Positions 1-11,403 of a stretch of DNA of 64,000 nucleotides are shown piece after piece; positions within the stretch are counted from its first letter, which is position 1; the number at the start of each line of letters is the position of its first letter. The stretch is from Stemphylium vesicarium (Eukaryota > Ascomycota > Dothideomycetes > Pleosporales > Pleosporaceae). Made by a program: the position numbers and the translations under genes. The stretch spans positions 1 through 64,000 of the forward strand of contig QXCR01000051.1 in the NCBI GenBank assembly GCA_004380135.1, read 5' to 3'. Below the pieces are notes generated by a model. That model searched no databases. It was not told the DNA's origin and saw only the letters and a program-made list of their open reading frames with translations.

Positions 1-3000
1 CTTACCCTTACGACCTTTACGCCTTCTACGATAACCTCTTACTCACGCTTTTTCATAATACCCCCTACCGTTTCCTCTCTCGGATTTACTACCCGCGGAA
101 GGATTCTTTTGAGATACCAGCTTTTCACACTTGTTTTCGTTGGAGCGGCCGTTTCTGCGACCCGTGGTCACATAGGTTGCGTTTGCCGGGCTTCATTGGT
201 CGGCATTGGCGGACACATTCTTGTACCTAGGTCATCAGCCGCCTGTTTTCATTGGCGAAAAAAGGTTGTTCGAGTCATTAATAGTTTATCAGATGAGTCT
301 ATTTCCTGCTTTCTCAGCGCTTACGTCGCTGTCAATTCAAATCATTCCGTCGCACATTCAACTCGCCCATGCAAACCCTCGGCGTGCTTCACATCCACTG
401 GTCCCAACGTCACCGACTGACTGTGAGACTTTGCCATTTTGGCTGCTCGACATGGGCTCAACATGTTACGACTTATGCCTCTGCAAAGATAGCCTGTGCG
501 TTGTTATGTGAATCAGCCTCTTACTTCCTTACGCTCTCTCCACCAAAGGATCCCACTGGACAGCAAGATACCCACAACCATGGTCCGATCCTTTCGCGAC
601 CCACGGGTAATGGCTTGATCGTGTACCTCGCATCGCGTGAAGCGGGAAGCAAGCAGCACGAAAAGGGATCAACCCTCCATTCACGATGATCCAACACAAC
701 ATGCCGCAAGCGACACAGCCGCAACTTGCCATGGGGGGAATATCCCAGCCTTGTCTTGCATACGCATCCTCCTTCCATCTGACTGCGCTTGTCGCGTATC
801 TAAGTAAATTCTCACATATATGCATAAACCAGAAGAGAGTAAGTAGCAAGTAGAGCGCACTGACGTGACCCATACATGCTGTTCGTATCTCCAAGTCAAC
901 GAAAAGGCCGAACGACGACGACGAAAGCCGAGGCGCAGCGCAAGCCGCGCAAGCCACATCACATCACCCTCTCTGTGTCTGCTCCAACCCCGGCCCATGA
1001 ACCGCATCACCCGCCTATACTTACTCCGAGCAAAGAGAACGCAAAAGGAAAAGCCCCGGTACCCAGCGGGAAACCAGGCGCCCCACACACAGCCCCCCAG
1101 AGGCTCATCACGCGATAAAGTCCCGGGAGAGGGGACAGTAAAGAAAGGAACGAAAGGGAAAAGAAAACTTCACATCGATTAAACCTGCTGCACATCATAT
1201 TCGCAAAAAAAAACCCCCCAGCTAACAGCAAGGGTCCAGGGAAGACCCCTCCGCCCCGGTCCACAGCGTCACTCACGGATTTAACCCTAAAGCTCCACTC
1301 ACACAGTCACTCGCTCATACATAGAACATGCATACACCTCCACTATTCTGAAACACAAGCTGGAGAAGTCAGAGCATAGTTGAGGCTAATGCATAAGAGA
1401 AAAGATCGTCATTCGTACATGTTTATGTGTGGGTTTCTCTATGCCATGTACAAGTACGCAGGGTTCGTGTGCTTAGCTTCGGTCTCTCTTCTCTTTGGAA
1501 CCAGACTCTGTATCTAAATCGTTGTTATGCGTGTGATAGGTGGAAGAGGGGGAAATGTGGATGTGACGGGGGGTATCGCAGGATGCAGAGGGTCATGCAT
1601 TAGGTTCATGTACGCATGTCCGTGAGTCCGTGTGTTTTGAAAGTCCACCTTCACGGAACTTGTTCGTTACTACTACTGTTGGTGCTGCTACTATTCATCC
1701 CGGGTCTGTGACTCTTTCGATGCAAGATCTGGGGTCTGAAACTAAAGCAAAGAAGACTGTGCGTCGTGTGTGCTGTGCGTATAGTGTCTCGGTCGAATAT
1801 GGCAAACGGCATGGACTGTAGTGGTGATGGTATTCATTGGGACCAATACATGGTGTACATTTGCCGTGACTGACTACGATTCTGATGGTCACACAGAGAT
1901 GTGCGAATTTGGGGGAAATTAGATCAGATACACACACCATCGCTAAAGCACTCCGCATGTAGATCTTGCTACACACACAAGAAGGTGCGATACCGTTTAT
2001 TGTGCTACCACACCTAAACCTATGAAAGCCCTTTTTTTCTTTTACGCGATAGGCTATGTTTCCGCTTTGAGATCTCACATCGGTGGCCGATTTCTATATG
2101 TGGATGGACCAGCTTAGCCAGAACCTTAGTCACCACCCACCCACACCCCTCCTAGGCCCTTATTTTCCGCGGCTTGGAATCCCACATGACGACAGAGTGT
2201 TTAGCCACACACCCTTTCTTCAATAATAAGGGCAATAGTCCGGGGGGCAAAAGCAAAAAAACTGGGAAATTTCGATAATCAGAGGAAAAGACGGTGTGGG
2301 TATGGACGATGATAGGTCAGGGAGAGAGAGATAGAAGAAGTTCAATATTGGGGAAAAACCAAAAAGGCGTATACAGAAATAATCCCGCCGGAACGGATGG
2401 GCAAAAGGAATGAGATCTTCGTTCTTTTTTCCCCACGGAAAGACGACGCGAATGACCTTGTTTCCCTTCCCTTACGCACACGGCCACTAACTAACTACCT
2501 CATGACTTCCGAAATAGGACTGCGTGTACCAAGTCGGACCGAGGCACCTGCGGCTATAGCATCCCAAAACGGGGGTGATACCCCAAAACAAACCGCGGTG
2601 TTATTTGGGGTTGTATTTGTCTTTCCAAATCCTATAGCGAAGATAAAAGTCAGCACGTGCTCATTCCACTAAATGCAACTCGTTCCGGGCGGCGGTAGAC
2701 AAAGGGCAAAGGAAAGAAAATAAAACGGTCCAGCTCCGGAAGCCTAGCGGGAAAAAGGTATGCGGACGGCATGCCGAAGCGCTACTGTACGGTCGAGATC
2801 CAGATCGCGATGACCAAAGAAAAAAAGGGTCGTCTTGTTTCCCCATTTCCCGATGGTGCCGTCATAGTCGCGATAGCCGTCATACGCAAACTGTTATTCC
2901 GTATTGTTCTTTCTCGTCTCTTCATCTTCCATCAGCAAAACGCACGGCCACCACCCCAACGACGAAACTGTCGCGCCATTATGCATCGACAATATACAGC

Positions 3001-3655
3001 TTGCCATGATTGCTGCAACCATCTGACTGCGTGACTCCACACACGCATTAACGTTGGTGAGCTCCGTCATCGGATACACCCTCCCACCCTTCCGCTGATG
3101 CTTACTCCGGAACCGAGGCCAGCAACAGACTGCCACGTGTAGCCCCATATACGGGCTTGTATGCACTAGGCACCCGCTACACTGGGTCCGGAGGCATGCC
3201 ACTTCCACTATTGGGGACGGGAGAGCGAGGCTTGTACCAAAATGGTAGCGTCCTACTGATGGTTTTTTTCTGAGCGGATGGCATCATGTGTGCGTAGCGG
3301 GGAACTGGCAGGAAGTGTGACAGGTCGTGCTGCGGGTGAGGGCGAGGGCCGTTCAGCGTCCGCATCGGCTAAGCGAGGAGGGTGTCAAAATGGTGCGCCC
3401 GTAGCCAATGAATTGGTCTTGGCACTTGCGCGTTGAAACTGGATGGCCTAAACCGATCATAGTGCCCTGCGTTGGATTGTTGGATCCTGTTTGGTGGCTT
3501 GGTGTTGAGGTTGATTGAGACTGCAACATCGGCTGGAACGGGATAGCAGCTCGTGGTGTCGCATGTGCTCCTCTTGACACGGCATAGAAGTGATGCTCAG
3601 TCCAGGGTGATATGGATCCTTTGGTTGATGGAGAAGGTGATGAAAGAGGTGGGAC
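1..3655. other. Long stretch without a supported gene
   Basis: Both strands carry only short open frames, many opening with TTG or GTG. None shows recognisable domains or a consistent set of splice signals. The left part has C/A-rich and CT-rich tracts, and 1000-1300 holds several poly-purine and poly-C runs that look like promoter or UTR sequence. The right end (about 3200-3655) lies just downstream of the Sel1-repeat gene and probably contains its 3' UTR. An alternative last exon of that gene could lie near 3370-3500 (see its entry). No repeat, tRNA or transposon was recognised. Confidence 0.5.
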
Positions 3656-5178
3656 TTACCATGTGTTGCCTAACGTCTTGTTGCCCTTGGACTCTGCGAG
3701 GCGCAAGAACTGAGCCGCTTTGAACTGAAGAGGCGCAGTTAGCATACATCCGCATCAGCCGAACACCTGCTGCTGCCCAAACAGTGAGGCGGGACAGACG
3801 GGGACGCCGTGTCTCAGTGAACATCGCGCATGATGGCGGAGTTCGAGGCTGTACGATTTCCCAAGCTGACTGTTCGCGTCGCCATTGCATGAACATCTAG
3901 ACGAGTCGATACTGACCGGTGAAGCAGACGTATATCGAAGGACGACAACTGCCGAGCGGTGGAGAGCTGGCATAGCTTGCTTACCTTGTCTTTCTTCGTG
4001 CCGAAGCCTTCGGTATAGCACCAGGCTACCTCATTCATCGCATCGGTATCACCCAAGTTTGCAGCCGTCTCGTAGTATTGTTTCGCGGCTGCGGGATCTT
4101 TCTTGATACCCCAGCCATTTCGAAAGCAGTTCGCCAACTCATACATGGCCAGCACGAGCTCGCCTTTGGCTGCACCACCTTTCTTCATTCCAGCACCAAG
4201 GGCCAATTTCTCGACCTCAGCGCTGTTGGATGCCGCCATGGACAAGTAGTGGACGGCTTGTTCCTGGTTCGGTTCACAACCCCAGGCATGGCTGATGCAT
4301 AGTCAGTGATACGTTGGGCCGGATTCAGGGCAACATTTGGGTGGTGAAAGGGCACATCAGGCCGTGGTGGACTTGAAGCTTACCGTAAGGCGAGGCCGTA
4401 TAGCACCTGTGCAAGAGCATTATTCGCACCAGTAGGCTCGGCAAGTCTTCCGAATAGGGCCGTTGATGCTTCAAGATCTTCGTCATCTTGTCAGCTTCAT
4501 AATGAGAGCTCCTTTGATTGCCTACTCACTTCCTTTCTCGTGTAGCCGAATGGCCTCGAGTATGTTTTCCTATGCAAAGCTTAGACCAACTCTTGTCCTC
4601 CGCAAAGTTATGCATACCTCATCCGCTGGAGCACCGACAGTTGCGCTGCGACTCCTAGCACTCGACGGTCGCCCTTGTGATATTGGACTCACAGGCTCGT
4701 GGTTTGGTGTATTGGGCTGACTAGAGCCATGTTGCAGCCCTGACGTGACCAGTACTGTAGCCCTCTTTTCCCACTTGGCCTCATCCTCCTCTGTTCGTGC
4801 CACGCCATCTCCTTCCACCTCTGGAAGATTGTTCGGTACGTTCACTGAGCTGCTCGACCTGCTCCGCCCAAACTGGAACCCTCCTGGCCGTTTGTCATGC
4901 TGTCGCTCCCCTCCCGAAGCTGAGCCTTGCGATGAAGCATTACTACGGCTTCTGAACCTGCCAAATTTGCCTCGCGGCTCAGGCGACAAGAGGGGGGTAT
5001 CGCGCGTAGGGTCGCCGGGGAAGCTAGGTGGTTCGATCGTCTCCTGCGTGGACGTCGTCGTGCGAAAGAACTGGAACTCTGGGACATTTGGAGAAAGCGT
5101 AGGACCCGTGGGGGATGTAGGGGTCGCGCCCTCGTCCTTGATTTTGTCCTTCTTTTTCAACAAGTCTTTGAGCGTCAT
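3656..5178 (-). CDS. Sel1-repeat (TPR-like) protein, five exons
   Basis: The rebuilt protein is 359 aa. Exons on the minus strand are 5178-4618, 4569-4530, 4486-4384, 4291-3985 and 3724-3656; phases agree and the introns are 43 nt or longer. The start is the ATG giving MTLKDLLKKKDK; the upstream MCNT codons are in frame but less likely. Residues 1-185 are disordered, Ser/Pro-rich and carry RS-like stretches. The remainder holds alpha-helical Sel1 repeats with typical AxxxL..G...G signatures (for example YELANCFRNGWGIKKD and VAWCYTEGFGTKKD). Sel1 proteins are scaffolds, and fungal relatives include chitin-synthase activator and DSF2-like proteins; the exact role here is unknown. The last codon, TGG, is followed by TAA inside a perfect GTAAGT donor. 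The C-terminus is therefore uncertain: splicing to AG at about 3497 would give a longer tail. Confidence 0.85.
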
Positions 5179-6266
5179 GGTGTTGCACAAATGAGCCTTC
5201 GCGTCGAGCTTCGCGATGCCAGCGTAGGCAAGGGGTACGCGGCTGGAGACCTAATAATGTCCAAGAATAACTTTGCGAAACGTAGAGCGAGCGCCGTGCT
5301 TTCGCACTATTCAATTCTGAGGGTATTCTTATATCTTCGCAGATTCATCGCAAAGATGGCAGCGCTCATGGTACTGCTGGCGCGGGCTGTCGAATTGTAA
5401 GGCACGATTGACTGTAGGACGAAAGCCAAGCAGTAGCCGCAGCCCGCCTCAGCCTCCACAGCGCGCCGCCCCTGTAACTTTGGTAGGCCGTACGCTGCAA
5501 CTACTTACAAAAATAAGCCTGCGCAACAGTACATCAATATGGATGACGTATGAAGAGCGATTTTATCACTTTATATTACTTCCAACTACAAGTGCATACT
5601 TGTCGGACATGAAGCAGCCCTTGAGGTCTTGAAGCCCGACTTCAAACGGCTGCTGTACCTGACGCTACCCTATGCGCCGCCGTTAGAGCATAGAGCATAG
5701 AGCCTGGCAAAGTGGATACACATATATCCTTTTTTCAATATCCGATGTTAATTATTCACAATACTTCACGATCATAGAATCGGATAACTTTCTTAATGTT
5801 TCAATTGTTTTTCTCGTTACATGTGTTTTCATCTTTTTTATCTTTCGTATGTGCATATCCAGAAGAGGAAGATCCTATCTACCAGCAAGCCAACACCAAC
5901 CTTGAGATACTCTGTGCAGAATGGGCTATGCGCAGATCTTCACTCTCGGTTGTAGCGTACGCTTGCAATGCTGATGACTGGGGCAGGCCCCTCGAATGAA
6001 AACAATGAATAGACAGTAGGAAATCGCGAGAAGGGGTATCACCGGAAAGGACCCTGAACGCCATAAGCGTCAAAACACTGGACCTTGAACAGTCAAGATA
6101 AGCTGGAAATGATCAAGTTGAGAACCTACCAGGTTAGGGAGATTTGCACAAATCGAAACTTGAAAAACCAACAATTAGGTGTGGCCATAACGGAAGCTGA
6201 ACAGGGGGAACATACAGTGTCCGGACATCACCAGGCCATCGGGCAGTTTGGATGGGCAGTTTATGC
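5179..6266. other. Intergenic, upstream of the Sel1 gene and downstream of the CCCH gene
   Basis: No coding region is supported. A small imperfect repeat of the unit AGAGCAT lies near 5684-5703. The stretch near 5700-5850 is AT-rich. The half nearest 5179 is the expected promoter of the Sel1-repeat gene, and the half nearest 6266 is the expected 3' UTR of the CCCH gene. I see no distinct motif. Confidence 0.4.
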
Positions 6267-7388
6267 TCACTGGTCTGCGTCGAAAGGAACGAAGTCTACC
6301 TGCTGTGTGAACTGTTGGGGATTCTGGTCGGCCCCAGCTTTTGGCATGGTCCATTCCAGATTGTCTCCGGCAGTATCCATGTCATCCTCGGGGGCATCGG
6401 AGTTATCAGGAGAGTTGGACGAAGGGGAGCGTGTTGGGGATGAAGGACGAGTGGTCTTCCTCATTCGAGCGGCTCGGCGAACGTGCCCCAAGCGGCAATC
6501 GTCGCCGTATCGACAAACGCCCGTGTTGGCAAAATTCGGGCATTCATGGGCATGTAGCTCGGCGCAAGTGTCACCCTTCTCGCAGTAGCCTAAACAGCCA
6601 AAGGGCTCACAGTTTAGCGCCGCAGGATTGATGCGAATATGAGCGAAGCGACAGTCATCGTTGTTACATCGACCGGCTTGGAAGTGAAGGCAGGTAGGCG
6701 CGTTGTGTGCCGAAGCGGCGTGTGACAAAGAGCATGACTCTCCCATAGCACAAACACCCTTGTAGAACCAGCGTTTGCAGACAGCTTGCTTATCGGGATC
6801 GTGGAGGTAGAGACATCCGTGACGAGTACATACGCCTGTAGACATGTCAGAAGCGTCCGAGAAGAACAATAGGGCCCGAAAGTGTCGTTTCGTCGAAATA
6901 CCTGTGGAAGTAAACATGCGACAGAGTGTCTTGGGCTGGGCTTGCTGGCGCTCGCCCGTGTGGACAGCGGTTTTTAACGGCTGTTGCAATGTGTTCTCGG
7001 TGTCGCTTGTCTCCCGGGAATCGGTAGCGCTCCCAACGCTGTTGAAAGTAACAGAGTTATGAGTAAACTTGGGCGCAGCACGCGGGCGCTGGTAGGGATG
7101 GTAGGAACCGTATGCGCCACGCTTTCGATACGGTGCGTTGGAGTGGTAATTGCCAGAGGTATTGCGGAAACCAGAACCAGAGTAACCGTTCGATTGCGTA
7201 TTTTCGCGGTCTTCCTTTTCTTTCTTGAGGCGCGCGATGTAGCCTAGCATCACACCGTCAATATCCTGCGCTTATGACCTCTTCTTCCACATACTCTTGA
7301 GCTCGGCGAAAGCGCGTATTCGTTCCTCAGGTGAAGTCATCGCGGCGATTTGCTCCTGCGTATACGGTGGAGGGCCAGGCGGCGCCAT
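6267..7388 (-). CDS. Five-finger CCCH zinc-finger protein (ZC3H3-like)
   Basis: Exons are 7388-7295, 7243-6902 and 6835-6267, giving 334 aa. The start is the ATG of MAPPGPPPYTQEQ. Intron 1 (51 nt, acceptor CTAG) joins the N-terminal helix in frame to YIARLKKEKED. Intron 2 (66 nt) is in frame and easily missed, but removing it restores the first finger. The middle is Arg/Gly/Tyr-rich. Five CCCH fingers follow in tandem: CRMFTSTGVCTRHGC..H, CKRWFYKGVC..C..H, CLHFQAGRC..C..H, CEPFGCLGYC..C..H and CPNFANTGVC..C..H. The tail is acidic with an SP-rich patch. Tandem CCCH arrays of this kind bind RNA; the closest family is ZC3H3/YTH1-like, which acts in mRNA 3'-end processing or export. That function is inferred from the family only. 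Confidence 0.9.
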
Positions 7389-7923
7389 GTTGAAATCAGT
7401 TGATCTGGGATTTGTGAGCTGATAAGTTGTTAGTAATGCGCAGTGAGCAGTGTTATTTCACTGTAATATAGTCGCAGGTGGTTGTTTAAGCGGGCAGCTT
7501 GAAAGACGGCGGGGCAACAAAGAATAGTGTATGTCTCAAGATTGAGGCATCAACTATTCTTGGCAGGGTCTAGGTCACGTGTCAATTTCATCAACCATAC
7601 ATATGTATCCCCAAGACTCTAATGCAACCATCCTTTGGTTATGAACGGGGTAAGGCTATTATCTAGTGCACATGTATCAACTCATGGAGGACAAGACAGA
7701 AAAAGACTTTTGTGAGATGTTTTGATATGCAGTAAATTCATGACTGATAACGCCCATTTGTGAGCTCCTTGTCCACTCTCAACAACGCCGTAAGAATGCT
7801 AAGCCAAGACGCCATTGCAATGCGAATGTTCAAGATGTTTCCAAAAATTTCCGTCGTAAAACCAATACCAAGTGCACAAATCGCTTTGTAGAGCGGAAGT
7901 CAATGGAAAGAATGTACCCCTTG
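7389..7923. other. Intergenic, CCCH promoter and TAF7 3' region
   Basis: There is no open frame of note. The sequence near 7390-7500 is the likely 5' flank of the CCCH gene. The part near 7650-7920 is AT-richer and is the likely TAF7 3' UTR. The motif CACGTG-like 'gtcacgtgtc' at about 7573 is an E-box type site that basic helix-loop-helix or bZIP factors could bind. This was read by eye only. Confidence 0.35.
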
Positions 7924-9594
7924 CTACTCATCCGCTTCCTCGTTCAGCTGCTTGCGCTTGATAGCCAAATCGGCCTTTTGCTTGTCAATCTGAGTCTGCA
8001 CACGTTTCTTGAAGAGAACATTGGTCTGTCGGTCGCGCTGCTCAGTGCTCTGAATGATGGCCTTCTCCAGCTCTGCGATTTCAGCCCTGAGCTGCTCTTG
8101 ACGTTGCTCTTCAGCCGCGGCAGCCTCATCCACTTCATCGACATCTTCGTCCGAGTCAGCGTCGTCGTCATCATCGTCATCGTCTGCAGAAGTTGCCGCC
8201 GCTGGTGTGGAAGCTGCGGTTTCTGGTTCGACAACCACATTGCCGTTCTGGCCAAGGGCGTGCATGGCGACGTCATGAGCAGTGGTAGGAGTGCCCACTT
8301 GTTCGACTTCGACGTTATTGGAGTTGGCGAGCAATGCGTTAAGTTGATCGTTGTCGCCTGTAAACTCGACCTCATCGTCCATAAGTCCTTCTGCAAGCAT
8401 CTGCTCAAGGTCATTGGCGTCCATCTCTTCGGCTTGCGAGGCATCGACCATTTCCTCATCAACCTCTTCTTCGGAACTTGACTCCTCTGAGCTCTCTGCC
8501 TCGCTGTCTACCATCTCGTATTTTGTGGATACGGCATTCTCATCCTCGGCTAGTAGTCGGTTCATCTGCGCTTCGGCTCGCTCAACGTCGATGTAGGATT
8601 TCCGGGGGCGGAAGCGTCGCTTGCGAGCCCATTTCATGGGTGGTGTCAGGCCATGGGGGAAACGATGCGTGTCTGGGGAGACGTAGGATGGCAGGGGATA
8701 CTTCTTTGCCTCTTCCTCGTTCTTAACCTCGTCTAAGACAAGGAGCATCTGACAGACGTCGGCTGTCTTGACCCAGTCCTTCTTGTTCCAGCTCTTCAAG
8801 GACTCAATGACAGCGGGTAGCTCGACCATGGTCGCGGCGTACATGCGGTTTTGTATGGTGAGCATAGCGCGACGGCCTTCGCGATCGAAGAATCTAAAGT
8901 GCACGCCGGGTCCTCCTTGTGATATGCTCTTGCCGATGGTCTTCTCTTCGATGGATTTGCGCAGTAAGTCACAGTCCGGGCCAGGCTTCATCCGCAGCAC
9001 GAACTGGGACTCTATGGCTGGGTCGGGTTCCGCTTCCTCGGCCTCACTGTCGTAGCCGACGCCATAAGGTCGCACTGGCGGCTTTCCCGCACCCTTGACC
9101 TTCAGGATCGCCGTACTACGGTTCGGGACATTCGAATTCATACCGCCCTTTGGCTTGATGGACAGTTTGATGGACTGGGTGCGGTTGTGTGACTTGAGTG
9201 GAGGAGGTGGTTGTTGAACTGTGATGAGATTGTCCTCGTCGTCGCTATCGTCGGCGGTCATGGCGAGGCTCTTCGCAGTAGGTTTTGGCTTGCGCTTAGC
9301 GGCGGGTGAGTCTACATGTTCACCATCGTCGCGAGCCCTCTTCTTGGGCCCAGGCTTTCCCGGGGGAATGACATTGCCGCTCTCATCGACTTTGGGCTTC
9401 TTGGTGTACTTGCGCTTGACTTTGGCACCATCGCCATTCTGCCCCTCTGCGGGCTCGCTGGTGGCAGGGGCGGCGGATTTGAATTTAATCTTCAGGCCTG
9501 GCTTTGCGGTAGCCGGAGTCGTCGCGTTGGATGGGGCAGGCGCTGCGGGCGCATCGCTCGGGGCGGCGTCGGGGTTCTTGAGTTTGAGCTTCAT
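7924..9594 (-). CDS. TAF7: TFIID subunit TAF7
   Basis: A single-exon gene of 556 aa. The N-terminal 190 residues are basic, Ala/Pro/Lys-rich and disordered, with several KKPK- and KKRAR-like nuclear-localisation patches. Residues about 195-345 match the conserved TAFII55 N-terminal domain: ESQFVLRMKPG, then HFRFFDREGRRAMLTIQNR, MYAATMVELPAVIES and ADVCQMLLVLDEV. This domain joins TAF1 in TFIID and modulates its activity. A long acidic Ser/Glu/Asp region follows, with a run of Asp near residue 475, then a C-terminal coiled coil rich in Glu, Gln and Lys. The length and order fit fungal TAF7. The start ATG lies 316 bp from the divergent ATG of another TFIID subunit, so the two probably share a promoter. 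Confidence 0.95.
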   Translation of the reverse strand: MKLKLKNPDAAPSDAPAAPAPSNATTPATAKPGLKIKFKSAAPATSEPAEGQNGDGAKVKRKYTKKPKVDESGNVIPPGKPGPKKRARDDGEHVDSPAAKRKPKPTAKSLAMTADDSDDEDNLITVQQPPPPLKSHNRTQSIKLSIKPKGGMNSNVPNRSTAILKVKGAGKPPVRPYGVGYDSEAEEAEPDPAIESQFVLRMKPGPDCDLLRKSIEEKTIGKSISQGGPGVHFRFFDREGRRAMLTIQNRMYAATMVELPAVIESLKSWNKKDWVKTADVCQMLLVLDEVKNEEEAKKYPLPSYVSPDTHRFPHGLTPPMKWARKRRFRPRKSYIDVERAEAQMNRLLAEDENAVSTKYEMVDSEAESSEESSSEEEVDEEMVDASQAEEMDANDLEQMLAEGLMDDEVEFTGDNDQLNALLANSNNVEVEQVGTPTTAHDVAMHALGQNGNVVVEPETAASTPAAATSADDDDDDDDADSDEDVDEVDEAAAAEEQRQEQLRAEIAELEKAIIQSTEQRDRQTNVLFKKRVQTQIDKQKADLAIKRKQLNEEADE

Positions 9595-9910
9595 TATGGG
9601 CGACGGCGCGGAGTTTGTCGTAGTTCAGGATGCGGGGAGATCAAAGTGCGCCAGCGGGCACGACATTTGCGAGGATGCGCGGTGTTGTGAAAGGCGGGAG
9701 TAAGTGAATGGGCGTCGCGGACATTGCATCGAGGGCCGTCTTGGCATCCGCAACAGTGAAAGGCCAAAGCTTCGGGACCGCGTTCCTGGGTTCACTTCAT
9801 CCACATTGATTGCGCACACCCAGACCACGATGCGCCTGCTGTTCCCACCGTAACAGCGCCCCACCAGCCGGACCTCTGCATCTTCTCTTACTTCACACGC
9901 GCGCGCAAGC
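9595..9910. promoter_or_regulatory. Shared divergent promoter of TAF7 and TAF3-like gene
   Basis: This is the 316-bp gap between two start codons pointing away from each other. It is GC-rich near the TAF7 side, and CT-rich close to the TAF3-like ATG (near 9870-9910), as is usual just upstream of fungal starts. No TATA box is obvious. Co-regulation of the two TFIID subunits is inferred from the geometry. Confidence 0.6.
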
Positions 9911-10702
9911 ATGTCCCAAAACGATCTTTTCCTTAGTCTGCTGCGGCCCGCCGTCCTCCACATCCTGCGCGCGACGGGCTTCCAGCACGGCAAACCCTCG
10001 GCCGTCGACACCATCGTAGACCTCACAGCGCGATATCTGACGGTACTGGCAGAGCGCACAGCTTACAATGCCTTCTCCAACCACAACGACCTCACCCCAA
10101 ACATCACCGATGTGCGCATGGCCATGCAGGACTGCGCACTTCTCGTGCCGACTATGACAGCCGGGGAAGAACTATGGAAGGAAATACTGCGAAAACCTCT
10201 CGATGAATACAACGCCGAGACAGGAGCACGCGAAAACGAAGAGGCACGCCGCGACGCTGAAGACACGGCAGATGTCACTGAATTCATTGAATGGGTTAAG
10301 GGGGAGCAGAACAAGGAGATTAGGCGGATAGCAGGCACATACAAGCCAGTCCCGACGAATCCAACAGAACAGCTTGATCAGGAGGAAATGGAGGACTATT
10401 TGAACAGTATGGCGCACGCTTTCCTGCCATGTCGACCAAAGTGCTAACTGCGCCCAGCCCTCATGAAGAAACACAGCAAGACTGGAGTCGAATCGCGCTT
10501 CCAAGGCACCGTCCTGGGAGTCCCAGCCGAGCCCAAAACGATCAAGATCGAAGGAGGAGCCGCCGACTCAATAGAGGAATGGTGTCGCAAAACCCGCGAA
10601 AGATCTGCCCAGGCCGCCGAATCAAGACAAGAAAGCCGCGAACCCACGAATCACTTCGAGACAAGAGAACCGTCAGAGGACGTAGCTATGGAGATGGAGT
10701 AA
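9911..10702 (+). CDS. TAF3: TFIID subunit TAF3-like, bromodomain-associated histone fold
   Basis: Two exons, 9911-10406 and 10458-10702, give 246 aa. The intron is 51 nt with a perfect GCTAAC branch point and joins DYLN to TLMKKHSKTG. Residues 1-80 form a bromodomain-associated (Bromo_TP) histone fold: FLSLLRPAVLHILRATGF, DTIVDLTARYLTVLAERTAYNA and DVRMAMQDCALL. A second conserved fungal block follows (FIEWVKG, then ESRFQGTVLG), and the tail is charged. Histone-fold TAF3 pairs with TAF10 in TFIID. No PHD finger is present; short fungal TAF3 proteins lack it too. TAF8 shares the same fold and is the main alternative, but the tail resembles TAF3 more. Confidence 0.8.
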
Positions 10703-11403
10703 TACTATTGGGTTCATCATACAAGCATAGCGAGGGCGTTTGGTTGCACATCATTTTCTGGCGTTATGGTTGTCGGGGCTCTGGGGCAGATGAAAGCGAC
10801 ATCCGCGGACATGGACAGTTTTCTCCTACAAGGCGGCGTTTTGGATCGTCCCTCTAGGACTGAGTCCAGGCGCGGTTGCTTGACACAGCAAAAATACTCG
10901 TGGGAGTGAAATCACAAAAGAATCAAATTCTATTAACTTTACAAAGACGAAGACAACCCATTTTGCCTGTAGAAGATGCGCATTGGAGGCGCGATATGGT
11001 ACAGACCAAAAGAACTGCGTATGCATACATGACGTACCTTTCATGTAACGGAGATGGTCGTTCCAAGAATCCAGCTTTGCAGGCCGATCTCGCAGCCAAC
11101 CCACCCACGCTGATACGCATTACTACGAGCAAATACTAAAACGCGGCCCAGACGTTTGTTTTCCGCGAACTCACATGACTAGGCACGGCATTGGTGGGGC
11201 GAGCAATGAATGACGGGCCCGCCCCGCAGACGTCATAGCAATGATGAACAACCAAAACAATGGCCTCCCTAGCTTCGACCCATTCCATTCTCCTTCACAT
11301 ACCCAATTCTAAACAATATCGAACCCATCAAACTCGCCAGAACCAAAGCTGACTTAATACCTCACTCTCAATCACCCAAATCTACAACATCACCCCAACG
11401 ACA
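10703..11403. other. Intergenic between TAF3-like gene and small hydrophilic gene
   Basis: No gene is supported. From 11200 to 11400 the sequence is strongly C/A-rich ('caaccaaaac', 'cctcactctcaatcaccc'), as expected for the 5' UTR of the gene starting at 11404. Upstream of it lies a GC-rich block (11205-11235). Confidence 0.4.

Noticed and set aside
529..957. Minus-strand open frame of 142 codons
   Set aside because: It has unusual Cys and Trp content, no domain, and overlaps equally long frames on both strands.
7264..7294. A 29-nt intron in the CCCH gene using the first CAG acceptor
   Set aside because: It is shorter than any plausible fungal intron. The 51-nt version with CTAG keeps the frame and restores the helix sequence.
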